Of a DNA stretch of 62,352 bases, positions 50,887 through 59,194 are shown piece after piece (positions within the stretch are counted from its first letter, which is position 1; each line of letters starts with the position of its first letter). The DNA lies in contig CATBCG010000058.1 in NCBI GenBank assembly GCA_949502025.1, positions 1-62,352 on the forward strand, given 5' to 3'. Under the pieces are notes generated by a model, which saw nothing but the letters and a program-made list of their open reading frames with translations, had not been told where the DNA came from and did no database searches. The DNA is from MGBC131033 sp910585655. GTDB taxonomy: Bacteria > Bacillota > Clostridia > Lachnospirales > Lachnospiraceae. A program made the position numbers and the translations under genes.

Positions 50887-51288
50887 ATGAGTAAATTAGT
50901 AGAAGGTGTCCATCATATCGCCTTAAAGGCATTGCCGGAAAAATTTGACGAGGTGGTGGCATTTTATACGAAGCTGTTGGAGATGGAGGTCGCCAGAAGC
51001 TGGGGGGAAGGCGATAAGAGAGGGATTATGATCGATACCGGGGACGGAACCGTGATGGAAATTACCTCAAACGGAGACGGTACAACCAGCCCAGAGGGAG
51101 CAATCAAGCATTTTGCCCTGCGGACAAGCCAGGTAGATGAGCTGGTAAGGCGGGTGCGCGAGGCAGGTTATCCGATTACGGTAGAGCCGATGGACGGCGC
51201 TCTGCCTTGCGAGGAGCCGTATCCGATTCGGATTGCCTTTTGTATCGGACCGGTAGGAGAGGAAATCGAATTTTTTCATGTGAAATAA
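50887..51288 (+). CDS. VOC (glyoxalase/dioxygenase) family protein
   Basis: A 133-residue protein with two beta-alpha-beta-beta-beta units: GVHHIALKALPEKFDEVVAF, and KHFALRTSQVDELVRRVREA ending in EEIEFFHVK. The His and terminal Glu residues could bind a metal. Family members include glyoxalase I and dioxygenases; the substrate is unknown. GGGAGG precedes the ATG. Confidence 0.82.
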   Translation: MSKLVEGVHHIALKALPEKFDEVVAFYTKLLEMEVARSWGEGDKRGIMIDTGDGTVMEITSNGDGTTSPEGAIKHFALRTSQVDELVRRVREAGYPITVEPMDGALPCEEPYPIRIAFCIGPVGEEIEFFHVK

Positions 51289-51319
51289 AGTATAAAAAAG
51301 AAATGAGGAATTTGATAAG

Positions 51320-52405
51320 ATGGGAAAAATAATTTTAACAGGCGATCGTCCGACAGGGCGTTTGCATGTGGGGCATTATGTAGGATCTCTAAAACAGAGG
51401 GTAGAGCTGCAAAATTCCGGCAGCTATGAGAAGATTTTTATTATGATTGCCGACGCACAGGCTTTGACGGACAACGCAGACAATCCGGAAAAGGTACGGG
51501 AAAATATCATTGAAGTAGCTTTGGATTATCTCTCGGTAGGGTTAGATCCGGCAAAATCTACGTTATTTATCCAATCGCAGATTGCGGAGCTATGTGAGCT
51601 GACGTTTTACTATATGAACCTGGTGACGGTTTCCAGGCTGCAGCGAAATCCAACCGTCAAGTCGGAAATCCAGCAGCGGAATTTTGAGACAAGTATTCCG
51701 GTCGGCTTTTTTACCTATCCGATCAGCCAGGCAGCGGATATTACCGCATTTCAGGCAACGACCGTGCCGGTAGGAGAGGATCAGCTTCCGATGATCGAGC
51801 AGACGAAGGAAATCGTGCGTAAGTTCAATGCCGTCTACGGAGATACCCTGGTAGAACCGGACGTGCTGCTGCCGGATAACAAGGCGTGTCTGCGCCTGCC
51901 TGGTACGGACGGAAAGGCGAAGATGAGCAAATCTCTGGGGAATTGTATTTATCTTTCGGACAGCGAGCAGGAAGTAAAACAAAGGATTATGTCGATGTAC
52001 ACCGATCCGAATCATATTCATGTGGACGATCCGGGGCAAATCGAAGGAAACTGTGTGTTTACTTATTTGGATGCTTTTTGCAGACCGGAACATTTTGCAG
52101 AGTATTTGCCGGATTACCAGAGCTTAGAGGAGCTAAAGGCGCATTATCAGCGGGGCGGCTTAGGGGATATCAAAGTAAAGAAGTTTTTAAACGCCGTACT
52201 GCAGGAAGAATTGGCGCCAATCCGCGCCCGCAGAAAGGAATTCGAGCAGGATATCCCGGCTGTATTTGAAATGCTGAAAAAAGGAAGCGATGTAGCCAGA
52301 GAGGTAGCGGCTAAGACGCTTTCTGACGTAAAACAGGCTATGAAAATCAACTATTTTGAAGATGACGAGTTGATTGCCAGTCAGGCAAAGAGATTCGGGC
52401 AATAA
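51320..52405 (+). CDS. trpS: Tryptophan-tRNA ligase
   Basis: A 361-residue class Ic synthetase that charges tRNA-Trp. The HIGH-type motif lies in TGRLHVGHYVGSL and the KMSKS motif in KAKMSKSLGN. Tryptophan-binding residues occur in the Rossmann domain. No T-box leader fits in the 31-base gap upstream, so regulation may come through a longer transcript. Confidence 0.93.
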   Translation: MGKIILTGDRPTGRLHVGHYVGSLKQRVELQNSGSYEKIFIMIADAQALTDNADNPEKVRENIIEVALDYLSVGLDPAKSTLFIQSQIAELCELTFYYMNLVTVSRLQRNPTVKSEIQQRNFETSIPVGFFTYPISQAADITAFQATTVPVGEDQLPMIEQTKEIVRKFNAVYGDTLVEPDVLLPDNKACLRLPGTDGKAKMSKSLGNCIYLSDSEQEVKQRIMSMYTDPNHIHVDDPGQIEGNCVFTYLDAFCRPEHFAEYLPDYQSLEELKAHYQRGGLGDIKVKKFLNAVLQEELAPIRARRKEFEQDIPAVFEMLKKGSDVAREVAAKTLSDVKQAMKINYFEDDELIASQAKRFGQ

Positions 52406-52479
52406 TGACGCAAGATGCCACGGGAATCCTTTTCTTTTTGGAGAATGTCACAAAAAACAGAAAAGGAAAGAAAAAAGAG

Positions 52480-52508
52480 TTGCTATTTTAGAAAAATGGT
52501 AGTAATAT
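52480..52508 (+). promoter_or_regulatory. SigA promoter of asd
   Basis: TTGCTA (52480-52485), 17-bp spacer, TAATAT (52503-52508). It leaves a leader of about 85 bases before the ATG at 52600. Confidence 0.55.
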
Positions 52509-52599
52509 AGTCCCTACGAAAGACATATGTGCGCGCTATAAAGACAGAACGAGCGCAACATAGTTTGCCGGTCAGAAAAAATGAGGGGAGCTTATAGAT

Positions 52600-53694
52600 A
52601 TGGAAAAATTACGTGTTGGTATTTTAGGTGCTACCGGGATGGTGGGACAACGCTTTATTGCTTTGTTGGAACAGCATCCATGGTTTGAAGTGGTAGCCGT
52701 AGCTGCCAGCCCAAGAAGCGCGGGCAAGACCTATGAAGAAGCAGTAGGCGGACGCTGGAAAATGGATACGCCGATGCCGGAGGCAGTAAAGAAGCTGATA
52801 GTCTTAAATGTCAATGAGGTAGAAAAGGTTAGCGGCGAAGTAGATTTTGTATTCAGCGCGGTAGATATGACAAAGGAAGAGATCAAAGCGATTGAAGAGG
52901 CTTATGCCAAAGCAGGCACTCCGGTCGTATCCAACAACAGCGCTCACCGCTGGACGCCGGATGTACCAATGATTGTGCCGGAGCTAAACCCAGAGCATTT
53001 AGAGGTAATCGCTCATCAGAGAAAGCGCTTAGGAACAGAGCGGGGCTTTATTGTAGTCAAGCCGAATTGCTCGATCCAAAGCTATACGCCGGCGCTTCAT
53101 GCGCTGCGGGAGTTTGTGCCAAAGACGGTAGTGGCTACGACTTATCAGGCGATTTCTGGTGCTGGAAAGACGTTTCAGGACTGGCCGGAGATGGTAGGCA
53201 ATATCATTCCTTATATCGGTGGTGAGGAAGAAAAGAGCGAGCAGGAGCCGCTGCGTATCTGGGGACATATCGAGAACGGTCAGATCGTTAAGGCTGCCGG
53301 TCCGGTGATTACAACGCAGTGTATCCGCGTCCCGGTATTGAACGGGCATACCGCCGCCGTATTTGTCAGCTTTGAGAAAAAGCCGTCTAAAGAGCAGATG
53401 ATAGAAGCCTGGAGGAAGTTTAAAGGGCTTCCGCAGGAATTAGAGCTGCCAAGCGCTCCAAAGCAGTTTATCCAATATCTGGAAGAAGATAATCGTCCGC
53501 AGATTACCCAGGATGTTGACTTTGAGCGAGGAATGGGAATTACCCTTGGACGATTGAGAGAGGATACGGTATTCGACTATAAGTTTGTAGGGCTTTCTCA
53601 TAACACGGTCCGCGGGGCAGCAGGCGGAGCGGTGCTGACGGCGGAGTTGTTAAAAGCACAGGGATATATCAAGGCTGCAGAAAGCGGCAAATAG
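52600..53694 (+). CDS. asd: Aspartate-semialdehyde dehydrogenase
   Basis: A 364-residue NADPH-dependent enzyme of the lysine/threonine/methionine pathway. GILGATGMVGQRFIALLEQH is the nucleotide site, catalytic Cys is in KPNCSIQ and the substrate-binding His follows later. Length and sequence fit the archaeal/fungal-type branch common in Clostridia rather than the E. coli type. ATG 52600 follows GAGGGGAGC. Confidence 0.93.
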   Translation: MEKLRVGILGATGMVGQRFIALLEQHPWFEVVAVAASPRSAGKTYEEAVGGRWKMDTPMPEAVKKLIVLNVNEVEKVSGEVDFVFSAVDMTKEEIKAIEEAYAKAGTPVVSNNSAHRWTPDVPMIVPELNPEHLEVIAHQRKRLGTERGFIVVKPNCSIQSYTPALHALREFVPKTVVATTYQAISGAGKTFQDWPEMVGNIIPYIGGEEEKSEQEPLRIWGHIENGQIVKAAGPVITTQCIRVPVLNGHTAAVFVSFEKKPSKEQMIEAWRKFKGLPQELELPSAPKQFIQYLEEDNRPQITQDVDFERGMGITLGRLREDTVFDYKFVGLSHNTVRGAAGGAVLTAELLKAQGYIKAAESGK

Positions 53695-53703
53695 AGTAAA
53701 AAG

Positions 53704-53750
53704 AAAAAAGGATGAAAGCAGCAAAAGCGCTTGTTTTCCTCCTTTTTTCT
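53704..53750 (+). terminator. Terminator after asd
   Basis: AAAAAAGGA pairs with TCCTTTTTT, with inner GAAA/TTTTC pairing around a GC-containing loop. Confidence 0.75.
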
Positions 53751-53767
53751 TTGTATTTTCCTACCGC

Positions 53768-53796
53768 TTGCAAGTTTTTTTGATTTGTGCTATTCT
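53768..53796 (+). promoter_or_regulatory. SigA promoter of the NusG-II gene
   Basis: TTGCAA (53768-53773), 17-bp spacer, TATTCT (53791-53796). The TTG of an apparent longer ORF is this -35 box. Confidence 0.6.
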
Positions 53797-53863
53797 GGTA
53801 GCATTACGTTTGGCAGGAAAATCAGAGAAGGTTAAAGAAGGTCAAAGAAGGCGGAAAAAAGAT

Positions 53864-54286
53864 ATGAAAAAAGAAACGAAGATAGAGGAAAAAGAGAAGA
53901 AGCGGGAGAAAAGGCATCGGCGAAACGAAGGAATTTTAATAGGGCTGGTGCTTTTAGCAGCAGCCGGTTATTTGCTGTGGCGGCAGGGAAGTCAGAGCGG
54001 CACCGGCAAAACAGGAGAGGTAGTGGTACAGGCGGACGGCAAGGAATATGCCAGACTGCCGCTTGATGAGGACGCCGAACTGGACATTGTACAAGGAGAG
54101 CGGCATAATTACCTGCTGATTCAGGACGGAGTGGCGACGGTAACAGAGGCGACTTGCCCGGATAAGCAATGCGTTCACCAGGCGGACATCAGCCGAAACG
54201 GAGAAATGATCGTCTGTCTGCCAAATAAGGTATTGATAACAATAGAGCATGGAGAAGACGCCGGACTGGACGGCGCAGTAAAGTAG
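53864..54286 (+). CDS. NusG domain II-containing membrane protein
   Basis: A 140-residue protein with a very basic N-terminal ~24 residues, one membrane helix (GILIGLVLLAAAGYLLW) and an extracytoplasmic NusG_II-type domain with CPDKQCVHQADISRNGEMIV. In Firmicutes this family lies beside Gx transporter genes, as here. The function is unknown; the Cys and His residues may bind a redox cofactor or metal. Confidence 0.82.
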   Translation: MKKETKIEEKEKKREKRHRRNEGILIGLVLLAAAGYLLWRQGSQSGTGKTGEVVVQADGKEYARLPLDEDAELDIVQGERHNYLLIQDGVATVTEATCPDKQCVHQADISRNGEMIVCLPNKVLITIEHGEDAGLDGAVK

Positions 54287-54316
54287 TAACAGGGGAAAGG
54301 TAACGAGGTAAAAGAA

Positions 54317-54808
54317 ATGAAGGCAAATGTGGCAAAATATGGGGTGCTGGTAGCGCTGGCGTTTATTTTCAGCTACATTGAAACATTGATTCCGTTTGAA
54401 ATGATCGGAATACCGGGGATAAAGCTGGGACTGGCTAATCTGGTGGTGGTAGTGGCGATGTATACCATGCGGACAGGGGATGCTTTTGTGATATCTCTGG
54501 TGAGGATTGTGTTGGTCGGCTTTACGTTTGGCAATCTCTATAGTGCCGTATATGGCTTGTGCGGCGGTCTTCTTAGCTTTGCCGTAATGGTGCTGATAAA
54601 AAAGGCTGACTGGTTTGGAATCGTAGGAGTCAGCCTGACAGGGGGAATTTTTCATAATATCGGTCAGTTGATTGTAGCCGTGCTGGTAGTGGAAAATGTC
54701 AAGGTGGCATATTATTTTCCGCCGCTTTTGATAGCCGGAGCCATAACCGGAACCGTAATCGGCATCGTGGCAGGGATGATTGCCCGCCGCCTGAAACGGT
54801 TGTATTAG
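54317..54808 (+). CDS. Gx transporter family protein
   Basis: A 163-residue integral membrane protein with five or six helices. It has GLANLVVVVAMY and Gly-rich helices of the Hpre_diP_synt_I/Gx family, related to ECF substrate-binding components. The cargo is unknown. It lies 30 bases after the NusG-II gene and forms an operon with it. Confidence 0.8.
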   Translation: MKANVAKYGVLVALAFIFSYIETLIPFEMIGIPGIKLGLANLVVVVAMYTMRTGDAFVISLVRIVLVGFTFGNLYSAVYGLCGGLLSFAVMVLIKKADWFGIVGVSLTGGIFHNIGQLIVAVLVVENVKVAYYFPPLLIAGAITGTVIGIVAGMIARRLKRLY

Positions 54809-54822
54809 AAGATAACCGATCG

Positions 54823-55671
54823 CTACAGGTATAAGGATTTACGGTTTTGCTTTTGCAGAAAATCATTTTCATGCAGAGACTGACAAATGGTATTTAACAT
54901 AGTAAAAAGCAAGGAGCCGACGATACATCCTAAAAATGCGGGAACCAGATCATCTATATCGCACATAGAAGGCAGCAGAAAATATTGTTCCAGTTCGATC
55001 AGCGCCGGTACAAAAAGAAACGAAAAGAGACGTAAAAAGAGCCGCTTTCCGATTAACAGATGCAGATAAAAGCCTACCGGGATAAAAAAGGCAGCGTATT
55101 GAAGCAAGTAATATACAGTCGGTCGGATATCGGCTTTTGTCTCAATATAAGCTTCTATAAGGGAAGCCAGACTGTAAAACGGAACCAAATTAACATGGTC
55201 GGAGTGTGTAAGGACAGGCTGTTGATAGACATAGCAATAGAAAAAGCCGGCGATAATCGCTGCCCATAGCAGCAAACTGGATTCCAGGAAAAACAGGTTG
55301 TAGTTCATAAAACGCGGACCAAAATCCATCAGATACCGCAGCATACAAAAGACAGACGGAACGGCAAAATGCAGAACCGCCAGCCATAGCATATAGACGG
55401 AAAACGGTAAAAGCGTTCCATACAGCCCGAGATAGGCAGGCACGCCAATCGCTAACGTAAACAGCTCCGCTACGAAAAGGAAACGGAAGCAATAGTGATA
55501 AGAAAAGGAGCTTTCAAGCAGATATTGGGAAATTATCAGATCTGCCAAAGCGATAACCAGCAAGGTGATCCAGGTATCTTCCAGGAAATAAAGCAAACAA
55601 GTCTGGAGGATGGCAACAAAGACACCAGCCAGAATAGAAACAGAAGAAATTCGTATCATTCGCGTCTGCAT
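54823..55671 (-). CDS. VanZ-like membrane protein
   Basis: A 282-residue polytopic protein with about eight helices. The C-terminal part (VNLVPFYSLASLIEAYIETK, YAAFFIPVGFYLHLL, IELEQYFLLPSMCDIDDLVP) follows the VanZ pattern, whose members are linked to cell-wall or teicoplanin resistance. The N-terminal half is not recognised. It is convergent with the Gx gene. Confidence 0.65.
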   Translation of the reverse strand: MQTRMIRISSVSILAGVFVAILQTCLLYFLEDTWITLLVIALADLIISQYLLESSFSYHYCFRFLFVAELFTLAIGVPAYLGLYGTLLPFSVYMLWLAVLHFAVPSVFCMLRYLMDFGPRFMNYNLFFLESSLLLWAAIIAGFFYCYVYQQPVLTHSDHVNLVPFYSLASLIEAYIETKADIRPTVYYLLQYAAFFIPVGFYLHLLIGKRLFLRLFSFLFVPALIELEQYFLLPSMCDIDDLVPAFLGCIVGSLLFTMLNTICQSLHENDFLQKQNRKSLYL

Positions 55672-55751
55672 AGGAACTACCTTCTTTCGTTTTTATGATA
55701 ATAGGAGCCAGAGTCGGCAGACAAAACGAGGTATGCCGGGCAAGGCTGTGA

Positions 55752-56717
55752 TTAAGTGCGCTTAGAGTGTGAAGCGCTGCTGCCAGCCACCACTTGGATC
55801 GTGTGATCCGAGCAGGAAAAGGTAAGCCGGTCATGGAATCCACGGTATTCGCCGTCACTGTGGACACAGAGCGGTTCGGACGTATGGATATCGGCTCTGC
55901 GGCAGTCAATAAGCGTAATTCCCTTTAGGTGGATATGCTTTCCTCCTAACATCAAAGCCGGCAGGATAACAAAGGCTTTGAATTTGGGAAAACCATGAAG
56001 AATACAAAGGGACAGTACATGGTCAGTCGGATCCGCATGAGGTGCTACCGGAAGACCGCCGCCCTCAAAGCGCTGATTCATAGCCGCTGCAAAAAATACC
56101 CGCGGATACGTAACCGGCGCCCCGCCGTCAACGGATACCGTCAGATCAGCCGTGTGGCAGGTGAGGATCTGCTTGACTGCGATTACCAGATAGGAAAGTT
56201 TACCCAGTCCAACCAGATTGAGCGCCTGCTTGATCGGGGAGTCCAGCGCTTCCTTACAGACCGTAGCATCAAAGCCGATACCGGCGCTGACGGCAAAGCG
56301 ATAGGGGTGACGCTCGGAACCGGGCAGGGAAATAGTGCCGTAGTCCATCTCCAAAATGTGTTGCCCGGAAAGAATCTCGCCGAGTATTTTAACCGGATCT
56401 TGAGGAAGCCCAAGTCCTCTGGCGAGGTCGTTGCTGGAGCCAGAGGGCAGATAGGCAAAGGTAATCCGCTCCAAATCCTCCTTTGGTACAGCGGAAAGCA
56501 CTTCGTTTGCCGTTCCGTCCCCACCCAAGATAACCAGCGTAAACGCTCCCTTTACTTTGGCACAAAGTTCTTTGGTCAGCCGGATCGAATGGCGGGGATA
56601 GCGTGTGACAAATGCCCGGTATACGATGCCCTGGCGGCGCAGCTCTCGTTTGGTCTGCTTCCAGACCGTAAGTCCTTTGCCGCTGCGGGAGGCTGGATTG
56701 ATGATAAAATAGTACAT
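55752..56717 (-). CDS. Diacylglycerol kinase-like lipid kinase (YegS/DgkB family)
   Basis: A 321-residue soluble kinase. It has INPASRSGKGL at residues 7-17 and the nucleotide motif VILGGDGTANEVLSAV, followed by LPSGSSNDLARGLGLP with the catalytic region. It phosphorylates diacylglycerol or a related lipid. In cls-containing Firmicutes it recycles diacylglycerol. Confidence 0.9.
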   Translation of the reverse strand: MYYFIINPASRSGKGLTVWKQTKRELRRQGIVYRAFVTRYPRHSIRLTKELCAKVKGAFTLVILGGDGTANEVLSAVPKEDLERITFAYLPSGSSNDLARGLGLPQDPVKILGEILSGQHILEMDYGTISLPGSERHPYRFAVSAGIGFDATVCKEALDSPIKQALNLVGLGKLSYLVIAVKQILTCHTADLTVSVDGGAPVTYPRVFFAAAMNQRFEGGGLPVAPHADPTDHVLSLCILHGFPKFKAFVILPALMLGGKHIHLKGITLIDCRRADIHTSEPLCVHSDGEYRGFHDRLTFSCSDHTIQVVAGSSASHSKRT

Positions 56718-56800
56718 AGGACATCCCCCTTTTTCTTTAGTATACGTGTTTTAGGAGAAAGTTGCAAGGGGGAGAAGAAGAGAAAATGTAAATTCTCTTA

Positions 56801-56829
56801 TTGCAGTCGGCGACTTTCTTTGCTATACT
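56801..56829 (+). promoter_or_regulatory. SigA promoter of a structured RNA or long leader
   Basis: TTGCAG (56801-56806), 17-bp spacer, TATACT (56824-56829). Transcription would begin near 56836. Confidence 0.65.
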
Positions 56830-56835
56830 AAAGGT

Positions 56836-57181
56836 AACTGATTCGTACATCAGATATGGGATGCCCCCCGCATCTATTAGGAAGTGGGGAACTTGCTCAT
56901 ATCAGTGGCGGGATTCAATCCTCCGCCTGATACGTCTATTCCCGGGCGGAAGCCTTTAGGCGGAAAGCGTGTAAACACGCTTGCAGGCGTGCGGAGCAAA
57001 ATATCGCCAGCAAATGCTGCCAAGTCCATCTGAAGACGGGTTTGCACGCCGCTGCAAGAACGCCAGAGGCATTTTGGAGCATGTATACATAAGAAAAGGA
57101 AGGAGGGCAATGTCTTCCGGTCAGGAAGACAGAGAGGGGGATGTACTGATCAGGTAGCTTGAGATCAGATTCAGAAAGGAA
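56836..57181 (+). ncRNA. Candidate structured RNA or leader upstream of the surface protein
   Basis: 346 bases without a gene but with many stems: GATGC/GCATC, GATATG/CATATC, a long hairpin TATCA..GGCGG..CCGCC..TGATA (56900-56932), AGCGTGT/ACACGCT, the palindrome ATGTATACAT, and TGTCTTCC/GGAAGACA (57111-57132). A good promoter precedes it. I do not recognise it as 6S, RNase P, tmRNA or a known riboswitch. It could be a small RNA or a cis leader of the gene at 57182. Confidence 0.4.
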
Positions 57182-58687
57182 ATGAGAAAGATGCAAAAAA
57201 GAAAAATTGGAGCATTTTGGATTACATTGTGTATGGTACTGGCGTGTTTGCTGACACCTCTTTGTACCAACAGCGTTTCGGCAGCAGCCGCGCCGAAATT
57301 AAGCAGGACGAGCATGGCCGTTTATGTAGGCTCTAAAAAGACCCTGACGGTAAAAAACACAAAAGCAAAAGTAACCTGGAAAAGCAGCAAAACAAAGGTA
57401 GCAACCGTTAGCTCTAAGGGTGTGGTCAAAGGCGTTGCTCCTGGTACGGCAAAGATCACGGCTACCGTATCCGGTAAGAAGCTGACCTGTACCGTAAAGA
57501 TCGTGGATCGGAACGGAAATGCACTGGATATTAAAGCAGAAGGAACGGACGGCGGTGATTTTGTCCTGGGAGAAAGTAAGCTTGGCGTATCCTTTAAGAT
57601 GGACGCTGCCACCACGAACGTTAAGGCACAGATTCTGGATGTGTCGGATCAGGTGCTTTACACAAAGACCTTCCCTACCTGCAAAAAGAATGCAAAGCAG
57701 GCTTTTACCTGGGATGGAGGAAATCTGGATGAGGAGACGACCTGCCGGATCCGCATTACAGCAGGGAAGAACATAACCTATTCCGAGTATTTTACGGTGA
57801 TGACCAAAGCCTCCACCGGATTTGCCGGAGGAAATGGTTCTAAAAGCAACCCATATCTGGTAGAAAACTTGGAACAGCTCAAAAAGATTGCCGAGTGTTC
57901 CAACCGTTCCTTTAAGCAGACACAGGATATTAACGGTAATTACGAAACGTTTGAAGCTATCTGCGGAGTGGATATCGGCTTTACGGGCAGCTACGACGGA
58001 GGCGGTCATACGATTTCCAACCTGATGATCAAGGACGGCATTTTTGCTGCTGTCAAGGAAGGTGCAGTGGTAGAAAACCTGAAGTTTTCCGACTGTACGG
58101 TGACAGAGGGTTCCGGAAACTGCAAAGGGATGAACGCATTTAACAAAAAGTGTACCGCTATTGGTGTTGTGACGCCATGGAACCATGGGAAAATCCAAAA
58201 CTGCAGCTTCAAATCCTGCTCTATTTCATTGAGCGACAACTATAATGAATGGCGTTATGCAGGAGCAGTTTGCGGTTATCAGTTTGCTACAGGAGAAATT
58301 CGTTCCTGTACCGTGGATACGGGAAATGTTGCAGGAATAGAAAGCTATACGATGGTTGGCAGCATTGTAGGGGAAAACAATGGGAAAATCATTGCTGCTA
58401 CGGCTAGCTCGAATACGATTGCCGTTACCGCGACGAATAAGGGCAACAAGGATCAATATGCCGGCGGTATTGCAGGGAAAAATACGACGTCTGGAGTGAT
58501 TACGAATTGTAAGGTATCCGCCGGGAACGTTACCGTACCAACAGACGGATGGTATAACTATATTGCCGGTGGGATTACCGGAGTAAACGAAGGACAGATA
58601 TTAAAATGTACGGCAGTAACGACGGTAGAAGGAAAGGAAAACGGGACAATCACCGGAAATAAAGAGGGCGGTGTGATCACCAACTAA
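57182..58687 (+). CDS. Secreted surface protein with Big_2 domain and GLUG-like repeats
   Basis: A 501-residue exported protein with a signal peptide ending near VSAAAAP. A bacterial Ig-like Big_2 domain (MAVYVGSKKTLTVKNTKAKV, VVKGVAPGTAKITATVSGKK) covers residues 40-110. A second beta domain follows. The C-terminal half (residues about 225-500) has repeats such as YAGGIAGKNTTSGVITNCKV that suggest a right-handed beta-solenoid with GLUG-type motifs. It has no LPXTG sorting signal. A role in adhesion or carbohydrate binding is inference. Confidence 0.8.
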   Translation: MRKMQKRKIGAFWITLCMVLACLLTPLCTNSVSAAAAPKLSRTSMAVYVGSKKTLTVKNTKAKVTWKSSKTKVATVSSKGVVKGVAPGTAKITATVSGKKLTCTVKIVDRNGNALDIKAEGTDGGDFVLGESKLGVSFKMDAATTNVKAQILDVSDQVLYTKTFPTCKKNAKQAFTWDGGNLDEETTCRIRITAGKNITYSEYFTVMTKASTGFAGGNGSKSNPYLVENLEQLKKIAECSNRSFKQTQDINGNYETFEAICGVDIGFTGSYDGGGHTISNLMIKDGIFAAVKEGAVVENLKFSDCTVTEGSGNCKGMNAFNKKCTAIGVVTPWNHGKIQNCSFKSCSISLSDNYNEWRYAGAVCGYQFATGEIRSCTVDTGNVAGIESYTMVGSIVGENNGKIIAATASSNTIAVTATNKGNKDQYAGGIAGKNTTSGVITNCKVSAGNVTVPTDGWYNYIAGGITGVNEGQILKCTAVTTVEGKENGTITGNKEGGVITN

Positions 58688-58738
58688 AAGAGGGGCTTGG
58701 ATGTCTAAGCCGCCTTGCAGCGATTTAAGCATGAACAG

Positions 58739-58778
58739 CAATTCCTCCCCTTCTTTTGGGTAGGGGAGGAGTTGTTTT
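58739..58778 (+). terminator. Terminator after the surface protein gene
   Basis: CAATTCCTCCCCT pairs with AGGGGAGGAGTTG around a 10-base loop, followed by TTTT. Confidence 0.8.
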
Positions 58779-58831
58779 GCCTTTCACTCCTGCAAGTGGA
58801 CAAAAAGAAAATAAAAAATAAAAAAAGAGGC

Positions 58832-58860
58832 TTGACAAACTACCATCTTCTGCATATAAT
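58832..58860 (+). promoter_or_regulatory. SigA promoter of the tRNA pair
   Basis: TTGACA (58832-58837), 17-bp spacer, TATAAT (58855-58860): both boxes match consensus exactly. Confidence 0.85.
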
Positions 58861-58889
58861 ATATCTTGTCGCTGCGAGAAGCAGCATAA

Positions 58890-58962
58890 GGGATCTTAGC
58901 TCAGCTGGGAGAGCATCTGCCTTACAAGCAGAGGGTCATAGGTTCGAGCCCTATAGGTCCCA
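58890..58962 (+). tRNA. tRNA-Val (anticodon TAC)
   Basis: A 73-nt cloverleaf with acceptor GGGATCT/AGGTCCC, D-arm TTAGCTCAGCTGGGAGAGCA, anticodon loop CTTACAA in stem CTGC/GCAG, and T-arm ending GGTTCGAGCC. CCA is not encoded. It is co-transcribed with tRNA-Met 4 bases downstream. Confidence 0.93.
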
Positions 58963-58966
58963 GGAT

Positions 58967-59040
58967 GGCGGAGTAGCTCAGTTGGCTAGAGCACACGGTT
59001 CATACCCGTGGTGTCGGCGGTTCAAATCCGTTCTCCGCTA
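58967..59040 (+). tRNA. tRNA-Met (anticodon CAT)
   Basis: A 74-nt cloverleaf: acceptor GGCGGAG/CTCCGCT (one G-U pair), D-loop TAGCTCAGTTGGCTAGAGCA, anticodon stem CACGG/CCGTG with loop TTCATAC, T-arm GGCGGTTCAAATCCGTT. The acceptor closing pair and the absence of three G-C pairs in the anticodon stem favour elongator rather than initiator tRNA. A CAT anticodon could also be lysidine-modified tRNA-Ile. Confidence 0.88.
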
Positions 59041-59048
59041 CTGAGAAG

Positions 59049-59081
59049 AAGAGTGTATCCAAAAAAGGATACACTCTTTTT
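59049..59081 (+). terminator. Terminator of the tRNA operon
   Basis: AAGAGTGTATCC and GGATACACTCTT form a perfect 12-bp stem around AAAAAA, followed by TTT. Confidence 0.88.
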
Positions 59082-59082
59082 G

Positions 59083-59130
59083 TATGATAGGAAAGTTCTC
59101 CGGGGATGCGCATTCGTGCGAATAGAAGAA
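59083..59130 (+). repeat. Dispersed repeat copy 5 (short form)
   Basis: TATGATAGGAAAGTTCTCCG, then GGGATGCGCATTCGTGCGAA and TAGAAGAA, directly after the tRNA terminator. Confidence 0.8.
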
Positions 59131-59143
59131 AACAGGGTATCCG

Positions 59144-59172
59144 TTGCAAAAAAAGGAAAGTGGGGCTATAAT
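59144..59172 (+). promoter_or_regulatory. SigA promoter of ispF
   Basis: TTGCAA (59144-59149), 17-bp spacer, TATAAT (59167-59172). Confidence 0.75.
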
Positions 59173-59194
59173 AAAGAAAAAACAGGAGGTTTGT

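Noticed and set aside
51289..51319. T-box leader of trpS
   Set aside because: Only 31 bases separate it from the VOC gene, too short for a T-box.
55995..56831. 278-residue plus-strand ORF over the lipid kinase
   Set aside because: Antisense of a clear diacylglycerol-kinase-family protein.
57299..58198. 299-residue minus-strand ORF over the Big_2 protein
   Set aside because: Antisense shadow of the Big_2 surface protein, without a ribosome site or recognisable domain.
59144..59194. Longer ispF start at TTG 59144
   Set aside because: The TTG is the -35 box of the promoter; AGGAGGT precedes ATG 59195.
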